Positions 1 through 8,602 of a DNA stretch of 64,000 nt are shown piece after piece. Both the position numbers and the translations under genes were made by a program. A model generated the notes under the pieces. That model was not told the origin of the DNA. It did not search any database and saw nothing but the letters and a program-made list of their open reading frames with translations. Source of the stretch: Thiothrix sp039797295 (GTDB taxonomy: Bacteria > Pseudomonadota > Gammaproteobacteria > Thiotrichales > Thiotrichaceae). Location of the stretch: NCBI GenBank assembly GCA_039797295.1, contig JBDKID010000028.1, positions 9,093 through 73,092 of the forward strand, written 5' to 3'. Position 1 is the first letter of the stretch; each line of letters starts with the position of its first letter.

Positions 1-1384
1 TCAGCTCCAAGCGGTCAGCAATCGGCAGGAAACTCCCCGGATTTAATAAAGTCTGTCGGAATGGCAAGCGCAATAAAACTTCATATTGCCGTGGCGAATG
101 ATGCTCTGGACGCAACGGTGCAATCGGCTGCACAAATAGAATAAATTTATCCTCGCGAATCGCATCCTTAAGTAATTTCCCCCAATCGTGTACCCGCTGG
201 CTAGGAATTTCTTGCGCATTCTGCCCTGCATGAACACACACTTGATTACGCCCTAACGCCTTTGCGTTATAACATGCTTTATCCGCGTCAGAGAACAACT
301 CGCGAATTTGGATGTGAGTGGAAGGCATAAACTCGACTAAACCCACACTTGCGCCAATGGAAAAAATCTTACCTTCGCGACTAAAGCGAAAATTACGCAA
401 TTCAATCAGGATGGATTCGAGGATACTTCGACCTTTTTCCACCCCACAACCTTCCAAGAAAATCGCAAACTCGTCCCCCCCGATTCGCGCCACTTTGTCA
501 GAGCTGCGGATCGAACGCCGGAAGATTTGTGCGACTTGTTTCAATAATTCATCACCCGCCTGATGCCCACAGGTATCGTTAATAATTTTAAAGTTATCGA
601 GGTCAACACTTGCCAAAACATGTGTATGTGACAAGCCAGAAGTGTCGTGTGCTAGTTGCTCTACATACTGTTCAAAACTACTACGATTCATCAAGTCAGT
701 GAGCGGGTCACGCGATGCCTGCTCATAAAGCCTATTAATGATTTTGCGGTCGGCTGTCACATCCCGAAAAATAAAAATAATGGATTTTTCTTCTCGAATA
801 CACGTCGTATTTAACTCCACAAAACGCGCTTCACCTGTGTGGGGTTGCAAACGAATTTGCCCAAACTGAAGAGGATGAGTTGGGTGTGAGCGGTGCGTTT
901 CCAACACACGATCAACAATGCTATTACCTTGAAAATCTTCTAATTCTAGAACTTTCGCAATAGGTAATCCGACCACTTTACGCCGCGAACAAAGGATTAG
1001 TTTTTCAGCACTCGGATTCATGTACGTAATATGGCCTTGCAGGTCAACAACCACAATTCCACCCGCTAACACATCCAATACCCACTCCGTATTAATCAGG
1101 TGATCATTAGACGCAGGTGCTGATTTCTCCGCTGGTAATGGTGTTTTTGCACGAGTTGAAAAGTCTGGTACTAACTCATTTTTTTCTTCGCTACCACGTA
1201 ACAACAGATACAGAACTCCGCCCTGCATCAACAGCATTCCAGACAACAAATAAGGCATGTAAAATGAAAATACTGACACCTCATAGGACGAAATCGTTTG
1301 CTCATGAAATTGACTGTGTAGCCAAGCTTCCATAGCAGCAAGAGCGAGCGCAACTAATGACAAAATTGGGATGACAAAGCGCAT
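1..1384 (-). CDS. Membrane PAS-GGDEF-EAL cyclic-di-GMP enzyme, cut by the left edge
   Basis: Predicted inner-membrane signalling protein that makes and/or breaks cyclic-di-GMP. About 461 codons are visible from an ATG at 1384, preceded by AAGGGGG; the C-terminus lies outside the window. Two hydrophobic helices (about residues 1-17 and 42-62) are followed by a PAS domain (about 95-210), then a GGDEF domain with an intact R-I-G-G-D-E-F active-site loop near residue 300. An EAL domain begins near residue 405, and its opening motif E-V-L-L-R is visible, so at least the first metal-binding Glu of the phosphodiesterase is kept. Whether the EAL half is active cannot be judged here because most of it is missing. 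It stands alone, divergent from the H-NS-like gene. Confidence 0.9.
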   Translation of the reverse strand, partial: MRFVIPILSLVALALAAMEAWLHSQFHEQTISSYEVSVFSFYMPYLLSGMLLMQGGVLYLLLRGSEEKNELVPDFSTRAKTPLPAEKSAPASNDHLINTEWVLDVLAGGIVVVDLQGHITYMNPSAEKLILCSRRKVVGLPIAKVLELEDFQGNSIVDRVLETHRSHPTHPLQFGQIRLQPHTGEARFVELNTTCIREEKSIIFIFRDVTADRKIINRLYEQASRDPLTDLMNRSSFEQYVEQLAHDTSGLSHTHVLASVDLDNFKIINDTCGHQAGDELLKQVAQIFRRSIRSSDKVARIGGDEFAIFLEGCGVEKGRSILESILIELRNFRFSREGKIFSIGASVGLVEFMPSTHIQIRELFSDADKACYNAKALGRNQVCVHAGQNAQEIPSQRVHDWGKLLKDAIREDKFILFVQPIAPLRPEHHSPRQYEVLLRLPFRQTLLNPGSFLPIADRLEL

Positions 1385-1601
1385 CAAATCCCCCTTGTGC
1401 AAATTTTGTTTTACTTTCTATTTTTTATGATTAAATAGCTTCGACCATTGTAGGCAATCTTGTTAGTGAATGCTACCCCGCCTGTCTGAAGGAAGCCCCC
1501 ACTCCTACTAAAATATCCTTGACTAAGCTCTTGACGAAATCTTTTTGTTAAGCAGCATTTTTATTTTCTATTAAAAAGAATTCATTTTTTAAAAACCCTG
1601 C

Positions 1602-1635
1602 TTGACAAGCTGATTTAAGAATTGGAATATATAAC
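1602..1635 (+). promoter_or_regulatory. Possible sigma70 promoter of the H-NS-like gene
   Basis: A perfect TTGACA box at 1602-1607 is followed by an A/T-rich stretch with several -10-like hexamers between about 1625 and 1635 (around AATATATAAC). No single -10 fits both spacing and consensus well, so the exact start is uncertain. The whole 1385-1670 gap is very A/T-rich, which fits H-NS-type autoregulation, but that is inference. Confidence 0.35.
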
Positions 1636-1670
1636 ATCACTGTTTTCATTAATTAAGATACAAAGGACAG

Positions 1671-1994
1671 GTGTTATCTGTGGCCAATGTCGATATCTCA
1701 AACTTGAGCGTTGCTGAACTAGAAGCTCTTAAAGGCAGCATTGATACTGCAATTTCAAGCCGTCGCCAAACTGAATTAGTTGGTTTGCGTGAGGCAATTG
1801 ATGAAATGCTGGAAAAAGCTGGTTTTACCCTTGAAGAAGTAATGCAGGCACGACCTACAAAAAAACGGGTTATTGAGCCGAAATACTTCAACCCGAATAA
1901 CAAAGAACAAACTTGGAGCGGTCGTGGCAGAAAACCGGGCTGGGTTGAGGAATTGTTAGCTGCGGGTGGTAGTTTAGAAGACTGCACACTTTAA
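1671..1994 (+). CDS. H-NS family nucleoid-associated protein
   Basis: Small DNA-binding protein of the H-NS (xenogeneic silencer) family, about 107 residues. The N-terminal half is a coiled-coil-like oligomerisation region. The C-terminal domain carries the family signature T-W-S-G-R-G-R-K-P, which inserts into the minor groove of A/T-rich DNA. Two GTG starts compete: 1671 lies only 3 bases from the AGGA box at 1664-1667, and 1680 lies 12 bases away, so either could be used. It is monocistronic, with a strong terminator just downstream and an A/T-rich region upstream shared with the divergent c-di-GMP gene. Such proteins commonly silence horizontally acquired DNA such as the polysaccharide or CRISPR loci here, but no target can be read from sequence. 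Confidence 0.9.
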   Translation: MLSVANVDISNLSVAELEALKGSIDTAISSRRQTELVGLREAIDEMLEKAGFTLEEVMQARPTKKRVIEPKYFNPNNKEQTWSGRGRKPGWVEELLAAGGSLEDCTL

Positions 1995-2020
1995 AGAGCT
2001 TTCAACTTAGCTTTTTTAAG

Positions 2021-2045
2021 AAGCCTGCTAATGCAGGCTTTTTTA
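2021..2045 (+). terminator. Rho-independent terminator after the H-NS-like gene
   Basis: AAGCCTGC-TAAT-GCAGGCTT perfect hairpin followed directly by a T run, 27 bases after the stop codon. Confidence 0.9.
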
Positions 2046-2240
2046 TTTTTAATAAGTCGCCGCCGCCCCATTTATTGCTTAAATTTCAAGCATTACGTGT
2101 TGTAAACATACCACATTTGTCGTAAATGCCCCAGTTATCTACTGCAAACATTAACAGTTTGCAAAATCGTAACAAGATGTTTTGCCGAGTGCGCATATTT
2201 AATCTACTATTAGCCGCATCTAGGTAAACCACATTGAGAC

Positions 2241-2561
2241 ATGACAGATTGTCTACTTGTAATGACGACCCTGCCGGATCTGGAATCTGCCAGAAACTTG
2301 GCTCACCGTTTGCTGGAATCAAGGCTGGCTGCCTGCATCAGCATTTTACCCTCCATGACTTCTATTTATGTTTGGGATGGCAAAATCTGCGAGAACAGCG
2401 AACATTTACTATGGGTCAAAACGCAAACAGCTCGCTACGCTGAACTTGAGGCATGGTTGCACAGTCAACATCCTTATAGTCTGCCGGAAATTATAGCGAT
2501 ACCGTTAACCCACGGTTTACCTGAATATTTGGGATGGATAAAAGAGAGAACCCAAGAATGA
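2241..2561 (+). CDS. cutA: CutA1-like divalent cation tolerance protein
   Basis: Trimeric cytoplasmic ferredoxin-fold protein of the CutA1 family, historically tied to copper tolerance, true function unsettled. The 106-residue length is typical. Family landmarks are present: an early V-M-T-T-L-P-D strand, A-A-C-I-S-I near residue 30, S-I-Y-V-W-D-G-K-I, and a C-terminal P-E-I-I-A-I-P motif. It starts at ATG 2241. Its TGA overlaps the ATG of dsbD (ATGA), so the two are translationally coupled. Pairing of cutA with dsbD is a recurring arrangement in proteobacteria. Confidence 0.93.
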   Translation: MTDCLLVMTTLPDLESARNLAHRLLESRLAACISILPSMTSIYVWDGKICENSEHLLWVKTQTARYAELEAWLHSQHPYSLPEIIAIPLTHGLPEYLGWIKERTQE

Positions 2562-4831
2562 GAAAACTGCTCTGCTTGTTGTTGCTGTTTGTCACGGTGC
2601 AGATGACGAGTCTGGCACAAGGCGGCGAACCGCTATTACCAGACGAAGCCTTTAAATTTAAAGCGGAAGTCGTTGCACCAGATAAAATCAAAGCGACTTG
2701 GGATATTGCAGATGGCTACTATTTGTATCGCCAACGCTTTGGTTTTGAAACTGAAACAACTGGGCTTAAATTAAGCGCACCTAACTTTCCGCAAAGCGAT
2801 ACCAAAGATGACCCCAACTTTGGTAAATTGGAAATTTACCACAAGCAAGTGGTCGTCGAAATTCCGATTGACCGTGGGCAAACTGCCTCTCAAGCCATTG
2901 AATTAGCGCTAAAAATAAAATATCAAGGCTGCGCTGCTGAAGGCATTTGTTATCAACCACTGCGCAAAACAGCCAATCTCCAATTAGCCGCAGTCTCTCC
3001 TGCCACTAGCGAAGCATCATCAAGCAAAGCTGCATCAACGACATTACTCAATACGATCAAAGAGAAAAATGACGATAAGTCGAAAAATGCACTCCCTGTT
3101 GATAAAGCTTTTAGCCTCACTGTTACCGCACTCAATCAAAACACATTAAATGCACATTGGGTTGTTGAGCCGGGTCATCATTTATATCGCCCCAAAATCT
3201 CATTCCGCATTAAAGACCCCGCAGGTGCAACATTAGGCTCACCCATATTCCCAGCGGGCAAACAAGTTGACGATGAGTTTTATGGGAAGATTAACGTCTT
3301 CGATAGCGATTTTGATGTCAAAGTCCCCATTACCTCAACAGGTCTGAATAAACTGACGGTTGAAACCGATTATCAAGGTTGTGCTGAAAACAGTGGTGTT
3401 TGTTACCCACCGGTGACTAAAACCACCGAACTCAGTTTAGCTGGTTTACCAGAAGGCCAGCCTGCTGATAGTAATAATGCACAAGCGGGGGATCAAAATG
3501 CTGTTGTCAATGAAGGTGATGCCATCTTCACACAAATGCGTGATAACAGCTATTTTAGTACCTTAATGTTGTTCTTCCTCGCGGGTTTAGGCATGGCATT
3601 TACGCCCTGCGTCTTCCCAATGATCCCGATCTTATCCGGCATTATTGCAGGCTACGGTAATTTATCACCACGCAAAGCCTTTATTCTGTCACTGGCTTAT
3701 GTGTTACCAATGGCACTGACTTATGCGATTGTCGGCATTATTGCAGGGCTAAGTGGTGCAAACCTGCAAGTCGTCTTCCAAACACCGTGGGTGATTGGTT
3801 CGTTTGCAGGGATATTCATCTTACTCTCCTTGTCGATGTTCGGTTTTTATGACTTACAAATGCCCACCAGCATCCAAAGTCGTTTAAGCGAAATCAGTAA
3901 TCGCCAACAAGGTGGTAGCTTTATCGGAGCCGGTATTATGGGTGTGCTTTCCGCGCTCATTGTCGGCCCTTGTGTTACAGCACCATTGTTAGGCGCATTA
4001 ATCTACATCACGCAAACCCGTGATGCCGTATTAGGCGGCTTATCGCTCTTTTCCTTAGGTTTAGGGATGGGGCTGCCGCTCATGATGATTGGCACATCCG
4101 CTGGACGCTTATTGCCACGTGCTGGTGCGTGGATGGATACAACCAAAGCCATTTTCGGCATTATGATGTTGGGCTTAGCGATTTGGATGCTGGATCGCAT
4201 TGTCCCACAAGAAGTCACAATGGCCTTAACCGGTATTTTGATGGTGGTGTCCGGCATTTACATGGGTGCGTTGGATAAAATCCATGAAGAAGCTGGTGGC
4301 TGGGGACGCTTCTGGAAAAGCATTGGTCTGATTCTATTGTTCTACGGTGCAATGATTCTGTTTGGGGTTGCCGCAGGCAGTCAAAGCTTATTCCAACCGT
4401 TAAAAGGTATTTTCGGTGGAAACGCTGCCATTGCGCAGGATACAACGCAATCCAAATTAATTTTTCAGCAGGTCAAAGGTTTAAACGCGGTTGAAGCGGC
4501 TCTCGCCCAAGCTAAAGAAGAGCAACGTCCCGTCATGTTGGATTTCTACGCGACTTGGTGTGTCTCTTGCAAAGAACTGGATAAGTTTACTTTCAAAGAC
4601 CCCACAGTAGTCGCAGGTCTTAAAAATGCCGTCCTGATCCAAGCTGACCTGTCCGATAATACTGACCAAGACAGCGCATTAACCAAACGCTTTGGCGTAT
4701 TCGGTCCGCCACAAGTGCTATTCTTTGCACCAGACGGCAAAGAACTACACGATATTCGTCTCAGTGGCTATGAAAAGGCTGATAAATTTGCCAAACGTGT
4801 CGCGCGTTTCAACGAGTTATTGGCACACTAA
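2558..4831 (+). CDS. dsbD: Thiol:disulfide interchange protein DsbD with doubled N-terminal domain
   Basis: Inner-membrane protein that carries electrons from cytoplasmic thioredoxin to periplasmic thiol pathways (DsbC, cytochrome c maturation). I take ATG 2558, which overlaps the cutA stop and opens a clean signal peptide; an in-frame ATG at 2534 would place eight polar residues in front. The protein is 757 residues against about 565 in E. coli. Order: signal peptide; periplasmic alpha domain 1 with redox pair Cys125/Cys131; linker; alpha domain 2 with Cys275/Cys282; eight-helix membrane domain with Cys351 (T-P-C-V-F-P) and Cys472 (G-P-C-V-T-A-P); C-terminal thioredoxin domain with C-V-S-C at 668-671. 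All catalytic cysteines are present. The extra length comes from the second alpha domain. Confidence 0.95.
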   Translation: MRKLLCLLLLFVTVQMTSLAQGGEPLLPDEAFKFKAEVVAPDKIKATWDIADGYYLYRQRFGFETETTGLKLSAPNFPQSDTKDDPNFGKLEIYHKQVVVEIPIDRGQTASQAIELALKIKYQGCAAEGICYQPLRKTANLQLAAVSPATSEASSSKAASTTLLNTIKEKNDDKSKNALPVDKAFSLTVTALNQNTLNAHWVVEPGHHLYRPKISFRIKDPAGATLGSPIFPAGKQVDDEFYGKINVFDSDFDVKVPITSTGLNKLTVETDYQGCAENSGVCYPPVTKTTELSLAGLPEGQPADSNNAQAGDQNAVVNEGDAIFTQMRDNSYFSTLMLFFLAGLGMAFTPCVFPMIPILSGIIAGYGNLSPRKAFILSLAYVLPMALTYAIVGIIAGLSGANLQVVFQTPWVIGSFAGIFILLSLSMFGFYDLQMPTSIQSRLSEISNRQQGGSFIGAGIMGVLSALIVGPCVTAPLLGALIYITQTRDAVLGGLSLFSLGLGMGLPLMMIGTSAGRLLPRAGAWMDTTKAIFGIMMLGLAIWMLDRIVPQEVTMALTGILMVVSGIYMGALDKIHEEAGGWGRFWKSIGLILLFYGAMILFGVAAGSQSLFQPLKGIFGGNAAIAQDTTQSKLIFQQVKGLNAVEAALAQAKEEQRPVMLDFYATWCVSCKELDKFTFKDPTVVAGLKNAVLIQADLSDNTDQDSALTKRFGVFGPPQVLFFAPDGKELHDIRLSGYEKADKFAKRVARFNELLAH

Positions 4832-4848
4832 CACGTCCCAGTACAGCA

Positions 4849-4875
4849 CCCAGTGAATCATGATGGTTCACTGGG
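4849..4875. repeat. Perfect 9-bp inverted repeat after dsbD
   Basis: CCCAGTGAA, a 9-base loop, then TTCACTGGG. It sits 18 bases after the dsbD stop and lacks a T run. It could be a factor-independent terminator of poor type, an mRNA 3'-end stabiliser, or an operator; the sequence does not decide. Confidence 0.5.
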
Positions 4876-5095
4876 TAGCATCTTCACAAAATCGGCGAAT
4901 GAAATTATATTTCATGCGTCTGATCCTCTTAAACGACCGCTTATAAGTAATTTCTTTTACGCAAAGCTCGATCAGCACAAATTAAGCTATATTTTTTATA
5001 CTAGCGGCACAAACGCCTTGGGCGTGTGTACACAAAAACCAACGTATCCAACAGTTCTCGAATTACCAACGATGGTATGAACAGGAGCCAATACT

Positions 5096-5281
5096 ATGCG
5101 TGATAACAACGAGTACGATGCAGAACGTGATGATGAAGTCTTCACACTAGATAAACAGATTTCCACACCAGATGGCAAAAAAACCAAACCGCATGTTGTG
5201 CGCCGCAGTGTGGAAGATTACTTGGAACGAAAGGCACTCGAACGTCGCCTAAAGGATGTGTTTGCAGACGACTTTAAATAA
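5096..5281 (+). CDS. Small charged protein, PA3496-like
   Basis: A 61-residue, highly charged protein with an acidic N-terminus and a C-terminal helical segment rich in R, E and L (R-R-S-V-E-D-Y-L-E-R-K). There is no signal peptide or membrane segment. ATG 5096 is preceded by AGGAG at 5083-5087, a good ribosome binding site, and a terminator hairpin follows, so it looks like a genuine single-gene unit. In length and in the C-terminal pattern it resembles the small PA3496-type family of pseudomonads, whose role is not established; that resemblance is from memory and weak. Confidence 0.7.
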   Translation: MRDNNEYDAERDDEVFTLDKQISTPDGKKTKPHVVRRSVEDYLERKALERRLKDVFADDFK

Positions 5282-5288
5282 GACAGCG

Positions 5289-5309
5289 CGCGCTCCGTTC
5301 AGGAGCGCG
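5289..5309 (+). terminator. Hairpin after the 61-residue protein gene
   Basis: CGCGCTCC-GTTCA-GGAGCGCG, a perfect 8-bp GC-rich stem 7 bases past the stop, with only a weak T-containing tail. It could serve as terminator for the plus strand and mark the boundary with the converging DUF533 gene. Confidence 0.55.
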
Positions 5310-5347
5310 TCTTAGCCTGCAACTGTACAGCGAGAATCAGCAAACAA

Positions 5348-6049
5348 TTACGCAGCAGGTGCAACAGGTTGTTGTTTAACACTTTCTGGCAATTGCAAAG
5401 CCACCCGCAAATCTTCCAAATAAACTTGTTCAGCTTCGTTGCTAGCATCAATCACCGCCGCCGAAACCAAATACACTTCCATTGCAATGGCCTGATCACC
5501 ATTGGTTAAAGCAGCAAGGGCTTTAGCATCAAGTGGACGCACCAACTCTTCCAGAATCATGTCATTGGCTTTATCTCCCAAATCGCCACTAGCAAGCTGA
5601 GTACGAATCTTGGCTAACTCTGCCGCGTCCACATGACCATCGGCTTTCGCCGCAGCAATCATCGCCTTTAATAGCAATTCGACACTGGCTTTTGGTGCTG
5701 CTGGAGCTGGTAATTGCGCCGCTTCGGCACTACCCGCTGCTGGTTGCGTTGGTGCTGGCGCAGTCTTGCTATTATCCCATTGACGGTACATTTGGTAAGC
5801 CAAACCGCCTAATGCCGCAAGACTCCCTACTTTCACTGTCGCACCTGTCACACGTCGCCCAGCCTGCGTACCTAATAACAAGGCGAGTACACCAGCGGCT
5901 GCCGCGCCGGATTTCAAACCAGACAATACCGCATCACGATCAGCACCTTCACTAGGAATCCCTAACTGCTGTTCAGCGGTGGCTTGACCTTTCTGTGCCA
6001 TGTCTTTGCCAGACTGCAACAATTGTTCAAGCAAACTATTCACGTCCAT
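5348..6049 (-). CDS. DUF533 / TerB-like membrane-associated protein
   Basis: A 233-residue protein of the DUF533 (YebE-like) family, function unknown. I place the start at ATG 6049, which has a strong AAGGAGATCAAG ribosome binding site; an in-frame start 15 codons upstream lacks one. The N-terminal part holds a Gly/Ala-rich hydrophobic stretch (about residues 40-85) that may be membrane-associated. A Pro/Ala-rich linker follows, then a C-terminal helical TerB-like domain with the pattern M-I-A-A-A-K-A-D-G-H-V-D-x-x-E (about 130-220), an acidic site of the kind proposed to bind metal in TerB. Monocistronic. Confidence 0.85.
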   Translation of the reverse strand: MDVNSLLEQLLQSGKDMAQKGQATAEQQLGIPSEGADRDAVLSGLKSGAAAAGVLALLLGTQAGRRVTGATVKVGSLAALGGLAYQMYRQWDNSKTAPAPTQPAAGSAEAAQLPAPAAPKASVELLLKAMIAAAKADGHVDAAELAKIRTQLASGDLGDKANDMILEELVRPLDAKALAALTNGDQAIAMEVYLVSAAVIDASNEAEQVYLEDLRVALQLPESVKQQPVAPAA

Positions 6050-6105
6050 CTTGATCTCCTTGTTTTGATAATACGTTGCGCGAGTACGCCTCAAGCATAG
6101 AGCAA

Positions 6106-6816
6106 TTAATTCAGGACTGCTGGCGAATCACGCATCACTTCGCGAATTAATTCGCGGGAAATTTTACGGCCGCGCGTTAAACTCACTTCATCAAGACGAT
6201 TTAACAGTGCCATTAAGGTTTTCATGTCATGCGGATAATGCTTTTCAATGTATTTCATTACATGCGCTGGTAATTCAAAACCACGTTGATGAGCACGCCA
6301 TGCCATTGCTTGCATACACTGCTCTTCGCTTAATGTATGAACACGAAAATTCGGTCCCCATAATAAACGCGATGCAAAATCTGCTAATACACAATCCATT
6401 TCGCGGGGGCTAGTACGAGCAGCAAAGAGCAACGGCACATTAATCGCTCGACAACGATTAATCAGGTGCATTAACGCCTCCTCCCAATCACGCTGCCCAA
6501 TGATGCAGTCTAATTCATCAATAACCACTAAATGTTTGTTATCAATGCCTGCTAATACTCGGCTACCGTATTTAGCACAGGTATTTAGCGGCAAATAAGC
6601 TGCCATCAACCCTTGCTTATAGTAATTTTCACAACAGGCTTGTAAAAGATGGGATTTACCCGACAAAGTATCGCCCCACAAAAAGACCTGTGGCGCGTAT
6701 TGTTCAAAACCACGTTTTAAAATACCTAATAATTCAGCATTTTCAGGGGTGACAAAGAACGAACTGAAACGAAATCCATCCCGTATTCCTACGTTCAATG
6801 TCAGTTGTTGATTCAT
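6106..6816 (-). CDS. hda: DnaA inactivator Hda
   Basis: AAA+ ATPase related to DnaA domain III. With the DNA-loaded sliding clamp it stimulates DnaA-ATP hydrolysis and so limits re-initiation of replication (RIDA). At 236 residues it matches the family. The N-terminus Q-L-T-L-N-V-G-I-R-D resembles the clamp-binding motif region. Walker A is G-D-T-L-S-G-K-S-H-L near residue 48 and Walker B is L-V-V-I-D-E-L-D near residue 95. It lacks the DnaA C-terminal DNA-binding domain. Its ATG overlaps the stop of the upstream permease gene by 4 bases, an arrangement shared with many gammaproteobacteria. Confidence 0.93.
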   Translation of the reverse strand: MNQQLTLNVGIRDGFRFSSFFVTPENAELLGILKRGFEQYAPQVFLWGDTLSGKSHLLQACCENYYKQGLMAAYLPLNTCAKYGSRVLAGIDNKHLVVIDELDCIIGQRDWEEALMHLINRCRAINVPLLFAARTSPREMDCVLADFASRLLWGPNFRVHTLSEEQCMQAMAWRAHQRGFELPAHVMKYIEKHYPHDMKTLMALLNRLDEVSLTRGRKISRELIREVMRDSPAVLN

Positions 6817-7937
6817 ATTTGCTCCGTCGTCTCCGTAGGCGTTACCGGCTTCGCGACTACCACACTAATGTCAATTCCATAAATTTGGCTTTGTTTGTAA
6901 CTACAATGGATATGACGCATGATCACGGCTAAAACTGCTGCAACCGGTAAAGCCAGTAGGATACCAAAAAAGCCGAACAACTGACCACCCGCTAATACAG
7001 CAAAGATTACCGTGACTGGATGTAGACCTATCCTCTCACCGACCAACAGTGGGGTCAACAACATACCTTCAATTACTTGAGCAACCCCGAATACCGCAAA
7101 CACCCACAGCAAATCCATTGCATTTTGTGTCTGGAACAGAATGGAAATCCCTGCTACACCAACACCGACAATCAAACCGAGGTAAGGCACGAAACTCACC
7201 AAACCAGCAATTAAGCCAATTAATAAAGCAAACTCCAAACCTACCGCAGCCAAACCCACGGAATAAATACTTGCAAGGCACAACATTACCAATAATTGCC
7301 CGCGTAAAAATGCCCCCAATACTTCATCAGCCTCTCGCGCCAATGTTGCCACGATTGGCTCAATCGAACGCGGCAATAGGTCATCAATGTATGCCACCAT
7401 GTAGTCCCAATCACGCAGCAAGTAAAACGTGATAATCGGGATCAAAGCTAAATTAGCCACCCAACCCAACACCACAAAACCGGATTTGGAAATAGTCTGA
7501 ATCGCATTGCTAATCAAACCTCCCGTTTCCTTCCAATGTGACGCAATCAGGTTTTTTAATTTCTCGCCCCCCAACACACTGGGGTCAACCCCAAAACTAT
7601 GCTGCAAATACGGCGAGAATACATTCATTGCCCAATCCAGATAATTGGGTAATACAGCAATGAAACGTCCGATTTGCGTTTCCAATACAGGTACTAAAAA
7701 CAAGAAGAACAGCAGTAATGCAAGGATAATACTCACGAATACTAACGCCACCGATAAGGTACGTGATAATTTCCACGTTTCCAGACGATCCACTAACGGA
7801 TCGCCCAAATACGCTAACAATGCACCGACCAGAAACGGCGTTAATATTGGCGCGAGTAAATACAGCAAACTCGTGGCAATCGTACCAAGCACCAACCAAA
7901 ACCAACGACCACTATTAATCCCACTGTCTATTTTCAT
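6813..7937 (-). CDS. AI-2E/PerM family membrane transporter
   Basis: A 374-residue polytopic membrane protein of the AI-2E transporter (PerM/TqsA/YdiK) family. Paired hydrophobic segments flank a central soluble-looking region (about residues 70-150), and the C-terminal membrane bundle carries the family pattern of repeated Gly/Pro-rich helices (F-V-P-Y-L-G-L-I-V-G). Members include exporters of AI-2 and sodium/proton antiporters; the substrate here cannot be assigned. It overlaps the CDP-alcohol transferase gene upstream and hda downstream by 4 bases each, so the three are co-translated. Confidence 0.88.
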   Translation of the reverse strand: MKIDSGINSGRWFWLVLGTIATSLLYLLAPILTPFLVGALLAYLGDPLVDRLETWKLSRTLSVALVFVSIILALLLFFLFLVPVLETQIGRFIAVLPNYLDWAMNVFSPYLQHSFGVDPSVLGGEKLKNLIASHWKETGGLISNAIQTISKSGFVVLGWVANLALIPIITFYLLRDWDYMVAYIDDLLPRSIEPIVATLAREADEVLGAFLRGQLLVMLCLASIYSVGLAAVGLEFALLIGLIAGLVSFVPYLGLIVGVGVAGISILFQTQNAMDLLWVFAVFGVAQVIEGMLLTPLLVGERIGLHPVTVIFAVLAGGQLFGFFGILLALPVAAVLAVIMRHIHCSYKQSQIYGIDISVVVAKPVTPTETTEQI

Positions 7938-8479
7938 GTTTTATCCCCGGTGAATGCATACCCACTCCACAGAATGACATAAGCCATACCGCTGAGAAAG
8001 GTTGTGATCGCTACACTCCACTGCAAACCGATGAAAAACCAGTCTGGCCAATGAAATACAGCAACATGCAATAAAGTGGCGGCAAGTAACACGATTTGCA
8101 AGCCAGTATTGAGCTTACTTAGCATCAATGGGCGCATTTGTAATCGCCCTGTCACTAAGCGATAAGCAATTGCTCCTAAAACAATCACCACATCACGTCC
8201 CATCACCAAAGCAATCAACCACCAAGGCAAACTGCCTTTAAAACCAAAAACGAGAAAAACCGCCACAACAAAGAGTTTATCGGCAATCGGGTCTAACACC
8301 GCGCCGAGTTTCGTTAACCAGCCATAACGCCGCGCTAAAAAACCGTCCAGCGCGTCAGACAAACCTGCAATCACCAGCAAGAGGAATGCAAGCTGATAGG
8401 AATCTATCCATAACAACCAACAAATCGGGGCAATGGATAGGATACGAATGACTGTAATGAGGTTAGGAATCTGCTCCAA
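7934..8479 (-). CDS. CDP-alcohol phosphatidyltransferase family protein
   Basis: Integral membrane enzyme of 181 residues that transfers a phosphatidyl group from CDP-diacylglycerol to an alcohol. The family signature D-G-x2-A-R-x8-G-x3-D-x3-D is complete (D-G-F-L-A-R-R ... G-A-V-L-D-P-I-A-D), with all metal-binding aspartates. Length and position of the motif match PgsA-type glycerophosphate transferases, but a genome often has several paralogues, so I leave the alcohol open. First gene of the three-gene overlapping run with the permease and hda. Confidence 0.88.
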   Translation of the reverse strand: MEQIPNLITVIRILSIAPICWLLWIDSYQLAFLLLVIAGLSDALDGFLARRYGWLTKLGAVLDPIADKLFVVAVFLVFGFKGSLPWWLIALVMGRDVVIVLGAIAYRLVTGRLQMRPLMLSKLNTGLQIVLLAATLLHVAVFHWPDWFFIGLQWSVAITTFLSGMAYVILWSGYAFTGDKT

Positions 8480-8505
8480 AACAATCTCAATCCATTATAT
8501 TTGCT

Positions 8506-8538
8506 AAAAAAACGAAGGCTTCCCCTAAGAGAAGCCTT
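8506..8538 (-). terminator. Terminator of the OmpA-like lipoprotein gene
   Basis: On the minus strand an AAGGCTTC ... GAAGCCTT hairpin (arms at 8515-8522 and 8531-8538) is followed by a run of seven Ts, about 65 bases past the lipoprotein gene and just upstream of the next operon. Confidence 0.9.
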
Positions 8539-8602
8539 CATCATATAACGGATTATGGGTCAACAACCCATTTTCCAATCAACAGTTCCGATTATTGCAG
8601 GT

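Noticed and set aside
1649..1987. A 112-codon open frame antisense to the H-NS-like gene
   Set aside because: Opposite strand of a well-supported gene; composition (Ser-rich) and lack of homology suggest a shadow.
4853..5080. A 75-codon plus-strand frame between dsbD and the small charged protein gene
   Set aside because: It covers a palindrome and an A/T-rich promoter-like stretch, with no homology or ribosome binding site.
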